Shown here in pieces: positions 1 through 10,265 of a stretch of DNA of 64,000 bases (positions are counted from its first letter, which is position 1; every line of letters begins with the position of its first letter). The notes beneath the pieces are model-generated. The model searched no databases. It saw nothing but the letters and a program-made list of their open reading frames with translations, and was not told where the DNA came from. Both the position numbers and the translations under genes were made by a program. This DNA is from Gleimia europaea ACS-120-V-Col10b (GTDB lineage: Bacteria > Actinomycetota > Actinomycetes > Actinomycetales > Actinomycetaceae). The stretch spans positions 1,240,001 through 1,304,000 of the forward strand of contig NZ_KE150266.1 of assembly GCF_000411155.1 (NCBI RefSeq). The letters are read 5' to 3'.

Positions 1-1
1 T

Positions 2-1924
2 GGCTGGGCGTGGTATATGGACGAGCAAAACTGGAGCGCAGGGGCGTTAAAAGAGAGCACGAATAACGTAGGCGAGCTGCTCGCCGTGCTCGACCTCCTG
101 CGGAAAACCAGGGGCGCGCAAGAGGATCTGCATATTTTTGCGGACTCGCAGTACGTCATTAACGCCCTCACTAAATGGCGGTTCGCGTGGAAGCGGAAGG
201 GCTGGAAGAAGGGCGACGGCAAGCCGGTAGCTAACCGAGAAATCATGGAAGCACTCGATGCAGAACTTGAACGCGCCCGCAAAATGGGGCGCAAAGTTGA
301 GTTCGAGTGGGTGCGCGGACACAACGATCACACTATGAACGAACGCGCCGACTCTCTTGCGCGCGGCGCGGCAACTGCAATTCAAAGTGGGAAAACGGTG
401 AACGAGGGGCCAGGGTTTTCTCGCATCGGCCAGGGTGGAGCTGATTCGGGTGGATCCGACGAGGTGGGGCCGGCCGGTGAAGAATCCGGCCTGTCCGCGA
501 AAAGTGACAACCAAGCACGCGCAACCAGTGGCCAGGAAGCAAAACCAGAAGAGTCTGTGGATGAGATGGACATGCTGTTCTCTTTCGACGAGCTCGCGAG
601 CCGTAGCACTTACATTCACCGTGGCGCGCATGTAACCGAACATCGCTTGCAGGTTCCGTTGGACTACTCCAACCCGAATGGGCGTCAGATTGAACTGTTT
701 GCCCGCGAGGTGACGCTGGATAAGAACGGGCCAAGCACGGATCAGCCGGCAATCATTTTCATGCAGGGAGGCCCGGGCGGACGCGCGCCGCGCCCCGGTG
801 ATTTTAAGAGCGGGTGGATCGGTGAAGCGTTGAAAACTCACCGAGTGATCTTGATGGATGAGCGCGGTACGGGCCTTTCCACCCGCCTCGATGCCCTCAC
901 GTTGTCTGAGTTCACTACGGTCAAAGACCAGGTCAACTACGTTAAGCATTTCCGCGCGGACAATATGGTGCGTGACGCGGAACGCTTGCGCGCCGAAATT
1001 AACGACGGTAAGAAGTGGGCCAGCTTGGGGCAGTCCTACGGCGGTTTTATCAACACTTCATACCTGTCTGTGGCTCCGGAGGGCCTGTCTGCGGTTTACT
1101 TCACGGGCGGCCTACCTGGCCTGATCAGTGTTGACGAAATTTACCGCCGCACCTACCGCGCCACAGCGGCCCGCAATGAGGTTTATTTCCAGCGATACGA
1201 AGCCGACCAGCAAACCCTAAAAGACGTGCTCACCCACCTCGACACGCATGAAGAGATTTTGCCAACGGGCGAGCGCCTAACACCAAGGCGTCTGCGCATG
1301 CTTGGCCTCATGCTTGGAACCACTACCGGGTTTGACCAGTTGCACTACTTTTTCGAGGGCCCGTTTGTGAGCGTGCGCGGTGAGAAGCGCTTGAACACGC
1401 AGTTCTTGGACATGGTGGGGCGCCAACTTTCGCAGGGGGACTCACCAATGTATGCGGCGTTGCACGAGACGATTTACGCTGGCGCCACGCCAGCCCTTCG
1501 CGGCCAGGCCACCAGTTGGGCGGCTGAGCGTCTCTTAGACGAGGTTGGCGCCGGCATTCCCGAGGGGTTTGCGCCCAAGCCCGATTACCGGGCGGCAGGC
1601 TCGGTCTACCTGACTGGCGAGCACATGTACCCCCTCATTTATGACGAAGACCCGGCGCTTGTTCCTCTGCGGGAGCTGGCGCATGCGCTCGCGGCGTTCA
1701 CGGATTGGGAGCCGGTTTACAATCCCGATCAGCTCGCCAACAATGAGGTGCCCGGGGCGGCAGCCGTCTACTTTGAAGACATGTTTGTTCCTACCGACCT
1801 GTCGCTACAAACCGCGCAGCTTGCTGGCATCCGCACTTGGGTGAGTAACGAGTATCAGCATGACGGGCTGCGAGCCAACGGCGCCGCCGTGTTCCAACAC
1901 TTGCAGAGCCTACTCGCAGACTAG
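2..1924 (+). CDS. RNase HI / prolyl-aminopeptidase-like (S33) fusion, 5' partial
   Basis: The reading frame is open from base 2, so the true start lies upstream. The first ~115 residues are ribonuclease HI (cleaves RNA in RNA-DNA hybrids). Counting from the ATG at 17, E20 (NNVGELLAV), D43 (FADSQY) and D112 (ERADSLA) match the catalytic acids; the first Asp is off the window. A Gly/Glu-rich linker (~120-185) leads to an alpha/beta hydrolase of the proline iminopeptidase type, which removes N-terminal proline. It carries the oxyanion GGPGG motif, DERGTG and the nucleophile motif GQSYGG with Ser340. There is no stop or frameshift between the halves. An internal ATG at 566 or 572 could also start the peptidase alone, but I see no strong ribosome site there. 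Both domain calls are firm; whether one fused protein is made is inference. Confidence 0.85.
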   Translation, partial: GWAWYMDEQNWSAGALKESTNNVGELLAVLDLLRKTRGAQEDLHIFADSQYVINALTKWRFAWKRKGWKKGDGKPVANREIMEALDAELERARKMGRKVEFEWVRGHNDHTMNERADSLARGAATAIQSGKTVNEGPGFSRIGQGGADSGGSDEVGPAGEESGLSAKSDNQARATSGQEAKPEESVDEMDMLFSFDELASRSTYIHRGAHVTEHRLQVPLDYSNPNGRQIELFAREVTLDKNGPSTDQPAIIFMQGGPGGRAPRPGDFKSGWIGEALKTHRVILMDERGTGLSTRLDALTLSEFTTVKDQVNYVKHFRADNMVRDAERLRAEINDGKKWASLGQSYGGFINTSYLSVAPEGLSAVYFTGGLPGLISVDEIYRRTYRATAARNEVYFQRYEADQQTLKDVLTHLDTHEEILPTGERLTPRRLRMLGLMLGTTTGFDQLHYFFEGPFVSVRGEKRLNTQFLDMVGRQLSQGDSPMYAALHETIYAGATPALRGQATSWAAERLLDEVGAGIPEGFAPKPDYRAAGSVYLTGEHMYPLIYDEDPALVPLRELAHALAAFTDWEPVYNPDQLANNEVPGAAAVYFEDMFVPTDLSLQTAQLAGIRTWVSNEYQHDGLRANGAAVFQHLQSLLAD

Positions 1925-1968
1925 CCTCCCAAACCCCGCCCAGAAGCTAGCGGAGACGGTTGGGAGGC
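1924..1968 (+). terminator. Possible terminator hairpin after the fusion gene
   Basis: Nine-base arms GCCTCCCAA (1924-1932) and TTGGGAGGC (1960-1968) pair perfectly but enclose a long 27-base loop. No T-run follows, so termination strength is doubtful. Confidence 0.35.
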
Positions 1969-2027
1969 GTGGTCGCAACAAACAGGCCGTTTCGCACGGA
2001 AATGAATAGTTGCGATTTGGTCACCTA

Positions 2028-2056
2028 TTGGCGTGGCTAGTTGAAAACGCTACAAT
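2028..2056 (+). promoter_or_regulatory. Sigma70-type promoter
   Basis: TTGGCG (2028-2033), a 17-base spacer, then TACAAT (2051-2056). This predicts transcription from about 2063 and a leader of about 24 bases before the ATG at 2087. Confidence 0.6.
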
Positions 2057-2086
2057 TGGTGCATTCAGATCCGATTGTGGGGTTTT

Positions 2087-3157
2087 ATGAGGCGAAAAAG
2101 GCTTCTTAATAGCCGCCTCCTAGTGATGGGGGCGGCAATCGTTCTGCCTCTTTCCCTCGCTACGCCAGCTTTTGCGGCGCCCGACTTGCCGATGGACGCG
2201 CGCACAACCCTCATTTCCACCACGTTCGCCGGCGATATTCAGATGGTGCGGTATGAGGAAGCCCCGAGCGAAGCCGCTATCGCCACGTCTATGCGCCAGT
2301 TCAACTCGTTGGCAAAAACCGTTTATCTAGTGAACCCATTTGTGGATGGCGGCGCCGCTACCATCGCCGGGGCGCCCAAATCCCAGCGACCCGGCCCGGT
2401 TCTTTTCACCGAGAAAAATGGGGAACTTAGCGAACGCACGCTACTTGAGATTGCGCGTCTTTGTCCCGAAACCGTAGTTGTTGTTGGCGGGGGAATATCT
2501 ACCCCGGCGGGCACGGCGGCGCGTGACTTCGCGCAGACTGCTCGAGAGAACAATGCTTCTTTGAGCGGACAGGTGGAACTTCTCACCTGGCAAGGCCAGG
2601 CGGGGGAGGAAACTTCAAACCTGGTTGCGGAGGCCACCTATCCCAATGGCGCCGAGCGCGTTTATCTTGTGAGCGCGGACGATGAGAATATGGATGCGCT
2701 CGCGGCTATTGCCGGCACGATGGGCGATGGGCCAGTACTGCTTGTCAGTAAGGATCAAGCGCAGAAGGCTAAGGAAACTGCCGCGATGTTGAAGCCGGAG
2801 TACGTTGTTGGAATCGGCAAGCTGGATCCAAAGCTGCTGGATGAAGTTGCCGGATCGAACCGCAAAAGCTCCGTTAGCGGATCCGTTAAGTCCGTGGCTC
2901 TCAACGCCGCCACCACACGCAAGGTTGCAAAGAACTCCGTGACGGTTGTGGCGGCGCAAGATGATCGCGCCAGCCTTATTTTGGCTGCCGAGTCTGCAAC
3001 CGGCCCTCTCATTCCGCTACCTGCAAACACTAGCGAGACTGAAGCGGTGGCTACTGTGCTCGCGGCAAATAAGCTGACCACGGCTTCCTCAAAACGTTTT
3101 GTCGCATTTGGTGAAAAGGGCGCGGACGGCAAGCTGTTTAAGGCGGCGCAGGAGTAG
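2087..3157 (+). CDS. Secreted protein with CWB2-like (cell wall binding repeat 2) domain
   Basis: A 356-residue exported protein. The N-terminus has a basic patch (MRRKRLL), a hydrophobic stretch and an AFA-A signal-peptidase site near residue 30. The body shows the alternating pattern of putative cell-wall-binding repeat 2 domains: VYLVN/VYLVSADD, DALAAIAGTMGDGPVLLVS, then LKPEYVVGIGK and VVVVGGG. In the family these modules attach proteins non-covalently to wall polymers. An upstream TTG at 2075 would add four residues; the ATG at 2087 is preferred because the signal peptide begins there. No enzymatic domain was recognised, so the role is unknown beyond likely wall association. Confidence 0.65.
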   Translation: MRRKRLLNSRLLVMGAAIVLPLSLATPAFAAPDLPMDARTTLISTTFAGDIQMVRYEEAPSEAAIATSMRQFNSLAKTVYLVNPFVDGGAATIAGAPKSQRPGPVLFTEKNGELSERTLLEIARLCPETVVVVGGGISTPAGTAARDFAQTARENNASLSGQVELLTWQGQAGEETSNLVAEATYPNGAERVYLVSADDENMDALAAIAGTMGDGPVLLVSKDQAQKAKETAAMLKPEYVVGIGKLDPKLLDEVAGSNRKSSVSGSVKSVALNAATTRKVAKNSVTVVAAQDDRASLILAAESATGPLIPLPANTSETEAVATVLAANKLTTASSKRFVAFGEKGADGKLFKAAQE

Positions 3158-3234
3158 CCGCGTCTTGTCTCGCTCTCGCTTGCCAGCCGAACTACACTAG
3201 AGCGTAACTGTTGTTAAAAATGCTAGGAGCAGCC

Positions 3235-3732
3235 ATGAGCACGCAAACCGCACTCGAATATGATTTTAAGAACGAGGTTGTGAAAACGCTGACCGAGCTA
3301 CAAGACTGGAGCGTTGAGAATCCCGTTGCCGCCGAATCTATGGTGATTGGGCTAACCGCGTTCACGTGGTATGCGATGCCTGACATTCTGCGCGGATCGG
3401 GCACCCGCTTTGTGGCAAAAAGTGCGCTTCTGGGCGGGGTTGGCTCCTATTACAAGCATGTGGGCGTTACTGCTGCTGACGTGAAAGAAGCGGGTGCGCA
3501 GGTAAAGGACTTTTGGAAGAAGAACTTTGGTGATTTGCCGGTGGCGGCGCAGGTTGGCATTGGTGCCGGGGCGGCAGTGGTTGCACTGAAAGTGAACTCG
3601 TTGGTGGAGCGTTACATCATTCATCGCGGCGAGCGTCGCAAGCGTGCGGGTAAGAAGCTGCCGCACATCCGCCAGGGGTTGGTTCTTGGTGCGGTGGCCG
3701 GCGGGGTTACCTACTTTGCCCGCAAAAATTAG
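3235..3732 (+). CDS. Hypothetical protein, 165 aa
   Basis: Starts at the ATG at 3235, which has an AGGAG ribosome site seven bases upstream (3224-3228). The protein has an acidic/amphipathic N-terminus, two glycine/alanine-rich moderately hydrophobic stretches (around KSALLGGVGSYY and VGIGAGAAVVALKV), a strongly basic stretch (HRGERRKRAGKK) and a short hydrophobic tail (LVLGAVAGGVTYFA). It is probably membrane-associated. I do not recognise the family. It sits just upstream of nrdF, but nothing links it to nucleotide reduction. Confidence 0.6.
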   Translation: MSTQTALEYDFKNEVVKTLTELQDWSVENPVAAESMVIGLTAFTWYAMPDILRGSGTRFVAKSALLGGVGSYYKHVGVTAADVKEAGAQVKDFWKKNFGDLPVAAQVGIGAGAAVVALKVNSLVERYIIHRGERRKRAGKKLPHIRQGLVLGAVAGGVTYFARKN

Positions 3733-3781
3733 TAAGAATAGGTAAGTCACGCGAGCCGCGTGCATGATCGGTTGGAAGTGA

Positions 3782-4759
<978 letters not shown>

Positions 4760-4796
4760 CATGGGCACTCCGTCCCAAAATAATGGTGGTAGCCCC

Positions 4797-4825
4797 TTGA
4801 GTTCTTGTTCTGAGCAATATATTCT
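4797..4825 (+). promoter_or_regulatory. Candidate promoter for the pilus tip gene
   Basis: TTGAGT (4797-4802), 17 bases, then TATTCT (4820-4825). It would give a leader of about 90 bases before the ATG at 4924. Confidence 0.45.
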
Positions 4826-4923
4826 TAATGGGAATCGTACCCGGATTTTGCCGTGCGTATTTCGCATGAACTGTCAGGGTCTGAAGGAATGCTGAATGCT
4901 AGATAGCACTAGAAGGAGCCTCG

Positions 4924-7900
4924 ATGGCGCAAAATGATAGGCATAGTGGCGTGTTGAGAGGCAAGCGTGCCTTAGCAACGCTGGTAGCGACCACGATGGC
5001 ATGCACGCTTGGTTTCACCGGAATTGCGTTAGCAGATTCTGAACCTGACGAGTCGGCGAGCTTACCTACGGTCACTGAATCCTCATCTTCAGAAGAAGCT
5101 GCTACCGAAACGGATGCAAGTGTTGTAACAGATGCGTCTGAGCAACCTGAGTCAACCGCAGATGTTGACTCTGTGGATGGTGAAGATGAGCTGGAGATCG
5201 GCGAATCCGTGACCCCCGAGGCCGTTCGCGGTAGTGATGAGGGCGGACGCACACAATTGGTGCCGGCTAACATGCGTTACCTATACAATTGCGCCTCAAA
5301 CGGCGGCTGGACATTCACGGTGACGAAGGCTGGTGCGCTACCTGATGATGCAAAATTCATATCAGGCATTGAGATCCGTCTTCCGCTTACTAATGATCAT
5401 CGTATGCCTGACCTGTCGAATGGTGTTATGAAAGCGGATGGCCGGAACCTACCTTTTCTAGTAGAGCTTAAAGAAGAAGACGGTTTCCAAAAGGTTAAAT
5501 TTAATTTTGTTAACCCCCTAACTGCTGACCAGTTCAATGAGATTAAGAAGTTTGAGGTAACGGCTGATAACAATATTGGCGGCGTGGGATTGTCACTGTG
5601 CAAGAATAAGAATGCACGCGCTGAAGCAATTATGAATGGCGCGCAGGTGTTTTTCCCAAGCTACTCGGGGATTCCAGATGGTGTGGAGCCTTGGGATCCG
5701 GGTCTTATCACCGGCGGGAGCGCCATTGTTAAGGTGAAGGTCTCTGATATGCACAGCCCCAGTGGGATCAACCCGCTACCGGGAACGAAGTTGCAGCTGT
5801 TTAAGACTGATAATCCTAAGGTGACAAGGGATCCATATGTGGGTACCCGGCCTGCTCACGACAAGGATTGGGGAACTCCGGGAACTCCGATCGATGAGAA
5901 GTGGGCAAAGTGTACAGTGCAACCAGATGGGTACTGTGTATTCGTGGTGCCCGCTCCGGAGAAAAAGGACAAGAAAACACCCGGCGCCACGTACTGGGTT
6001 GCCCCTGTCGAAGCTCCCGAAGGTTATGGCGTATTTGATGAGGTCAGAGTCGGATTCTCTGGCGGAAACGGCGCAGGATCTTGGGGTGGACCCTGGGGAA
6101 GTTCTTATGTGATGGATTATGCATATAGAACACCACAAATTTATGACGGTGACGTTATCACCTCCGGTTCGGGTGGTTTCATGGAGTTTGTTAGAGAAAA
6201 CCAATACACCACCCTAAGCATCGGAGAAGGTGTGCTTTACCCGCGTTCTAGCTCGGGGCAGATAGTGATGCGTCGCGATAATCCACCGTTGCCGGATAAG
6301 TGTGGTATCAACGTTGGTCTCCTGTTAGATACCTCCGGTTCGATGGACTATGGAAGCGCAGGAAAAACAACGAAGGAGCAGGTTAGTAAGTTCGTTGAGG
6401 AGCTTCGTGGCACTCCTATTAAGTTAGGTTTCGCCACTTTTGCGACCGAGGCTGCTTCTGGTATTGGTAACGGGAAATTGCAGCATGTTGAACCCCTGGA
6501 AATGAATGACGCCGGCGTTGACAACATCAAGAGTAAGGTCTCATCGGTTAGATTTGGGGGCGACACAAACTGGGATGACGGGCTGAAAGTATTCGGTGAA
6601 TACAATATCGCACATCCGGATAATGCTTACGACGTCATTCTTGTGGTTACGGATGGCAACCCTACTAGATCTACAGTATCGAGACAGGGCGGGCCTGGTA
6701 ACGCCGGAGACTTCGCATTGCTTGAAAATACTGTGCTGCGGGCAAACTGGGTAAAGACAACTGGGAATGGCACGCGCCTTATCGGTGTGGGCGTTGGCGA
6801 GTTCACCCATGGTGGCGTTATTGACCAACCTCAGGATTCGACTTTGTCGCATCGCAATATGAACGCTGTGTTTGGTCCCAACGGCGCACCGTATCCTGTC
6901 CCTATCAAAGAACTTGAGAAGAAAGACTGGGTTACCTTCGATGGAACTAATGACGAAAATCTCGCTAGCATCTTGACGGGCATCGCGAAGGCAGGCTGTG
7001 AGGCCTCTATTGTCGTGGAGAAGGAAACCCAGGAAGGCAACCAGGAAGTACAGCCCGGTGGTGCAGGCTGGCACTTCGACGCCTCAGGACTTTCCGAAGG
7101 CTTCACCTTTACGGATAAACCGGGTGCTTCAACCCTTGGCGCTAAGACGAACAAGGAATCTCAGGCGCAGTTCCGTTTGAAACTCGATAAGCCATCATTG
7201 GAAAATGGCACTATCACTATCACGGAAGACCTAGCAAAGGGTGAATACGCGGACGACGGCTGGGACATTGCGAAACGGGGAGAGCCGCTTCGCAACGCCG
7301 TGTGTGTTGATAAGTCCAAGCCCAACGAACCGGCGGTCACGGTTGAAGATGTCGATAAGTACGGCTTCAAGGTCGCAGGACTGTCACAAACTTCGCGCAT
7401 CCACTGCAAGGTCTTGAACAGGAAGGCAGATACAACTCCTTCCTACATCCAAGTCCAAAAGGTGGACGGTGAGAAGCCTGACAAGGTTCTGCCGGGGGCA
7501 GAGTTCGCACTCTACCCCAGTAGCGACACAGGCGAACTCGACTACTCCAAGCAGATTGAACCGAAGGACGGCAAGTTCGAAATCCAGCCCGGATATTACG
7601 GGATGGTAGAAACGAAGGCACCGACCGGGTATGAGCTTTTGGGAGCACCGTTCTTCTTCGAGGTCTACGACGACGGTGGGAAGTTGAAGACCCGCCTGGT
7701 TGAGAAAGGCGCAGACAACAAGCTCAAACCTGTTGAAGACAGCGGTAAGAGCCTAGCGCAGCTTCTCGACCCGGAGACCAAGCAGCCCACGGGAGCCGCC
7801 GTTGCTGATAAGGATGGCGTATTCCACGTGCGGGTAGCGAACTACAAGACCAATACGGAACTACCCCACACCGGTGGTAATGGTGTTGTTCCCCTCGGTC

Positions 7901-7965
7901 TGTTCGCGGCCGTGCTGATCGGGCTTGGACTCACCGGTAGGAAGAAAGCTACCGCGAGAGTTTAA
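4924..7965 (+). CDS. Pilus tip adhesin, vWA and SpaA-type domains, LPHTG wall anchor
   Basis: A 1013-residue LPXTG surface protein, likely the tip adhesin of the pilus encoded here. It has a signal peptide (~1-38, cleaved near LADSE), an acidic Ser/Glu-rich stretch, an N-terminal beta-rich region, and a von Willebrand factor A domain (~460-690) with a MIDAS motif D469-T-S471-G-S473. A SpaA/Cna-B-like domain follows (~838-930) with an E-box-like motif (YGMVETKAPTGYEL). The sorting signal starts at L980 (LPHTGG), then a hydrophobic span and a basic tail (GRKKATARV). Known tip pilins such as SpaC and RrgA combine vWA with Cna-B domains and bind host matrix; that role is inferred. The ATG at 4924 has AAGGAG at 4913-4918. 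A strong terminator follows, so it is transcribed apart from the major pilin. Confidence 0.88.
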   Translation: MAQNDRHSGVLRGKRALATLVATTMACTLGFTGIALADSEPDESASLPTVTESSSSEEAATETDASVVTDASEQPESTADVDSVDGEDELEIGESVTPEAVRGSDEGGRTQLVPANMRYLYNCASNGGWTFTVTKAGALPDDAKFISGIEIRLPLTNDHRMPDLSNGVMKADGRNLPFLVELKEEDGFQKVKFNFVNPLTADQFNEIKKFEVTADNNIGGVGLSLCKNKNARAEAIMNGAQVFFPSYSGIPDGVEPWDPGLITGGSAIVKVKVSDMHSPSGINPLPGTKLQLFKTDNPKVTRDPYVGTRPAHDKDWGTPGTPIDEKWAKCTVQPDGYCVFVVPAPEKKDKKTPGATYWVAPVEAPEGYGVFDEVRVGFSGGNGAGSWGGPWGSSYVMDYAYRTPQIYDGDVITSGSGGFMEFVRENQYTTLSIGEGVLYPRSSSGQIVMRRDNPPLPDKCGINVGLLLDTSGSMDYGSAGKTTKEQVSKFVEELRGTPIKLGFATFATEAASGIGNGKLQHVEPLEMNDAGVDNIKSKVSSVRFGGDTNWDDGLKVFGEYNIAHPDNAYDVILVVTDGNPTRSTVSRQGGPGNAGDFALLENTVLRANWVKTTGNGTRLIGVGVGEFTHGGVIDQPQDSTLSHRNMNAVFGPNGAPYPVPIKELEKKDWVTFDGTNDENLASILTGIAKAGCEASIVVEKETQEGNQEVQPGGAGWHFDASGLSEGFTFTDKPGASTLGAKTNKESQAQFRLKLDKPSLENGTITITEDLAKGEYADDGWDIAKRGEPLRNAVCVDKSKPNEPAVTVEDVDKYGFKVAGLSQTSRIHCKVLNRKADTTPSYIQVQKVDGEKPDKVLPGAEFALYPSSDTGELDYSKQIEPKDGKFEIQPGYYGMVETKAPTGYELLGAPFFFEVYDDGGKLKTRLVEKGADNKLKPVEDSGKSLAQLLDPETKQPTGAAVADKDGVFHVRVANYKTNTELPHTGGNGVVPLGLFAAVLIGLGLTGRKKATARV

Positions 7966-7998
7966 CCACAATAACAGAGGTTAAATCCTCAAACAGAA

Positions 7999-8046
7999 GG
8001 GTGGGGAGCAGTTCATAAGGAACTGCTCCCCACCCCCCAATTTTTG
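7999..8046 (+). terminator. Strong rho-independent terminator after the tip adhesin
   Basis: A perfect 16-bp stem (7999-8014 with 8020-8035) around a 5-base loop, followed by CCCAA and a T-run at 8041-8045. Confidence 0.9.
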
Positions 8047-8404
8047 CGTGAGTTGCGCCACCGACTCCCGCTCTTATATGTACCTTAGTTTCTGCTCTCG
8101 GTAGTAACCTTAGTTTCCACGCGGTTTTCCGCCTCGTATCCTAGTTCGCTCATCCACTCGAATCTGCACGCGTACCTGTCATTTATGTGTACCACACGCG
8201 CACCTCACACTCGCTGTTACATCCTCATTTGCACGCAAAATTCTCGCCTGTTTCCCCACTCAAACTTTCGCGTCGTCCGTAACTAAGCGACACCCGGCCA
8301 AGGCTTGGTTGCCGCCCACAACGGAACTACAACTTAAGTGCTACCTTCATATTGGTCAGCAAAACGTTGCGCTAACGATCACATAGGAATTTCACATTTG
8401 TCTA
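8041..8404. other. Long non-coding gap, pyrimidine-rich on the + strand
   Basis: There is no credible gene between the tip adhesin and the major pilin. From about 8041 to 8290 the + strand is visibly rich in C and T. It repeats short motifs: ACCTTAGTTTC at 8082-8092 and 8107-8117, and several CACGC/CACGCG words (for example near 8118, 8169 and 8196). It could be a long regulatory leader, an untranslated RNA or decayed sequence. No RNA family was recognised. Confidence 0.4.
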
Positions 8405-8442
8405 TTGACGGTATTGATGTTGCTGAAAGTATCGTGTAGCCT
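8405..8442 (+). promoter_or_regulatory. Candidate promoter(s) for the major pilin operon
   Basis: TTGACG at 8405-8410 has only weak -10 partners (TATCGT at 8430-8435, spacing 19). An overlapping pair, TTGATG at 8414-8419 and TAGCCT at 8437-8442, has 17-base spacing. Either would give a leader of roughly 80 bases. Confidence 0.4.
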
Positions 8443-8525
8443 TAGTCCCAGGTATTGATGTAATGCCACCGCGCGTGCGTTCCAGCATGCCGGTTCGTGT
8501 GTGAAATAGAGTTGAGGAGTCTCAA

Positions 8526-10154
8526 TTGTTTGCACGACTAAAGAAGATTGCGGCGGCAACCGTAGGTGCCGCGCTACTGGTTGGAGGCGGAGCGGTAGCC
8601 GCTCAGGCTCAGCCAGCATCGATCGTCGACAAGGACCTCACGGGTAACATTCACCTGGTGAAGTACGACGATAGTGCGGGGCTGTCAGCCCCTCAAGGCA
8701 TCGAAACTAAAGTTAAAGCCAAAACCCTTGCCGGAATTGATTTCAAACTAACTAAGATCAACAAGGCGGGCGGCGAGGCCATTGACCTGAACTCCGCGAA
8801 GGGTCGCAAGGCTGCTGCGAAGCTTAACGGCTCGACGGTTGCCGCGAATAAGGCTGAGTACGGTGTTGGTGAAAAAGCCGACTTCGAAGGTACGACCGAC
8901 GCTAACGGCAAAATTGACTGGACCGGAGTACCGGTTGGCGTCTACTTGCTAGAGGAGACTAACTCCAAGGCTGCGGATGGCAAGGTGTACAAGGCTGCTG
9001 CGCCTTCGATCCTGTTCATCCCGACCACCGATCCGACCGATCCTTCCAAGTGGATCATGGACGGCAAGAACTACGGCCTTTGGGTTTACCCCAAGAACTC
9101 GCTTGAAAACAACGAGAAGAAGGTTGTGGACGCGGACACTTCTGTAGGCGACAAGATTACCTACACGGTTACCGCAAGCATTCCGGCCGTCCAGAAGGTT
9201 AAGGACAAGGAAGGGAAAGAGCACCACAACCTCACCGACTTCTGGTTCCAGGATCAGCTTGATCCTAAGCTAGAGCTCGCAGAAGGCGACGTTGAAGTCA
9301 AGGTTGGCGACACCACGCTTGTGGCTGGGACGGACTACAAGCACAAGGTATTCCCCGCAAAGGACGGCAAGGGTCAGACCCTCGAAGTGTACGTGACTGC
9401 TGAGGGACGCGAGAAGATCGCAGCAGCTAAACTTGCCAATGCTGAAACGGTTGTTACCCTAACGTTTGAGCCGACCGTCAAGGAATCGGGCATTATTGCT
9501 AACGAGGCATACGTCTACAAGAACGCAGGCGAGGGTGGGGGCAAGACCAACCCTCCAGGCGACACGCCGGGCAACCCCGACGGTTCTGAGAAGACCAACG
9601 TAACGGTCACCGCCTACGGTAAGCTCAAGGTTGTTAAGACGGATGATAACGATAAGCCACTTGAAGGTGCTGAATTCCAGATCTTCAGGAAGGGTGCCCT
9701 TGACAAGCCGATCAAGGTGAACGGCAAGGACAAGTTCGTCACCAATGACAAGGGAATTGTCGAGATTGACGGTATCCACGTCACCGATTACGTTGACGAT
9801 GCAAAGCCGGGTGACACGGTTCCAGGCTACGTTCTCGTTGAGACCAAGGCCCCTGCTGGCTACGAGCTTATCCCTTCGCCGATCGACTTCGATCTGAAGA
9901 TCGGCAAGGTCGAGAAGATCAAGGTGAAGCTGGACGCAGAGGGCAAGGAGATTGCCAAGTCGGCCGAGGAAATTTCCTCCCCCGCAGTTAACAACGAGGC
10001 CACCGAAACGGTGCTGACTGCTGACGCAACGGTAATCAACTTCGAAGCTCTTCCGAAGTTGCCGCTAACCGGTGGCACGGGTGTAGCCCTGTTCGGTATC
10101 CTCGGTGCGCTTGTGATTGCCGGCGGCGTGTACGCGTCGCGCAAGAAGGCATAA
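8526..10154 (+). CDS. Major pilin (SpaA/FimA-type), LPLTG
   Basis: A 542-residue pilus backbone subunit. It has a signal peptide (AAQA-QPA), an N-terminal domain, and the pilin motif WVYPK at 186-190, whose Lys190 is the residue a class C sortase links to the next subunit. The E-box LVETKAPAGYEL contains E439, needed in this family for an internal isopeptide bond. The sorting signal LPLTG (512-516) is followed by a hydrophobic helix and RKKA. It starts at the TTG at 8526, six bases after GAGGAG; the ATG-less start is supported because the signal peptide begins at once. Size and motif order are those of SpaA/FimA backbone pilins. The sortase lies directly downstream across a hairpin. Confidence 0.93.
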   Translation: MFARLKKIAAATVGAALLVGGGAVAAQAQPASIVDKDLTGNIHLVKYDDSAGLSAPQGIETKVKAKTLAGIDFKLTKINKAGGEAIDLNSAKGRKAAAKLNGSTVAANKAEYGVGEKADFEGTTDANGKIDWTGVPVGVYLLEETNSKAADGKVYKAAAPSILFIPTTDPTDPSKWIMDGKNYGLWVYPKNSLENNEKKVVDADTSVGDKITYTVTASIPAVQKVKDKEGKEHHNLTDFWFQDQLDPKLELAEGDVEVKVGDTTLVAGTDYKHKVFPAKDGKGQTLEVYVTAEGREKIAAAKLANAETVVTLTFEPTVKESGIIANEAYVYKNAGEGGGKTNPPGDTPGNPDGSEKTNVTVTAYGKLKVVKTDDNDKPLEGAEFQIFRKGALDKPIKVNGKDKFVTNDKGIVEIDGIHVTDYVDDAKPGDTVPGYVLVETKAPAGYELIPSPIDFDLKIGKVEKIKVKLDAEGKEIAKSAEEISSPAVNNEATETVLTADATVINFEALPKLPLTGGTGVALFGILGALVIAGGVYASRKKA

Positions 10155-10190
10155 CTTCACAAGTTAGCGTCGAAACCGACAGATAGTTAG

Positions 10191-10232
10191 GTAGAGGAAT
10201 CGCGCGCGATTCTTCGCGCGCGATTCCTCTAC
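10191..10232 (+). terminator. Perfect 19-bp hairpin between major pilin and sortase
   Basis: Arms 10191-10209 and 10214-10232 are exact reverse complements around a 4-base TTCT loop, with a GC-alternating core. No clean T-run follows (CAACATCCTTTCCCG). It probably acts as a partial terminator or mRNA stabiliser that lowers sortase output relative to pilin. Confidence 0.7.
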
Positions 10233-10265
10233 CAACATCCTTTCCCGTTTAGGAACGGAGAAAAC

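Noticed and set aside
4761..4895. 44-codon frame between nrdF and the tip adhesin
   Set aside because: No ribosome site, no recognisable features, and it overlaps the likely promoter of the next gene.
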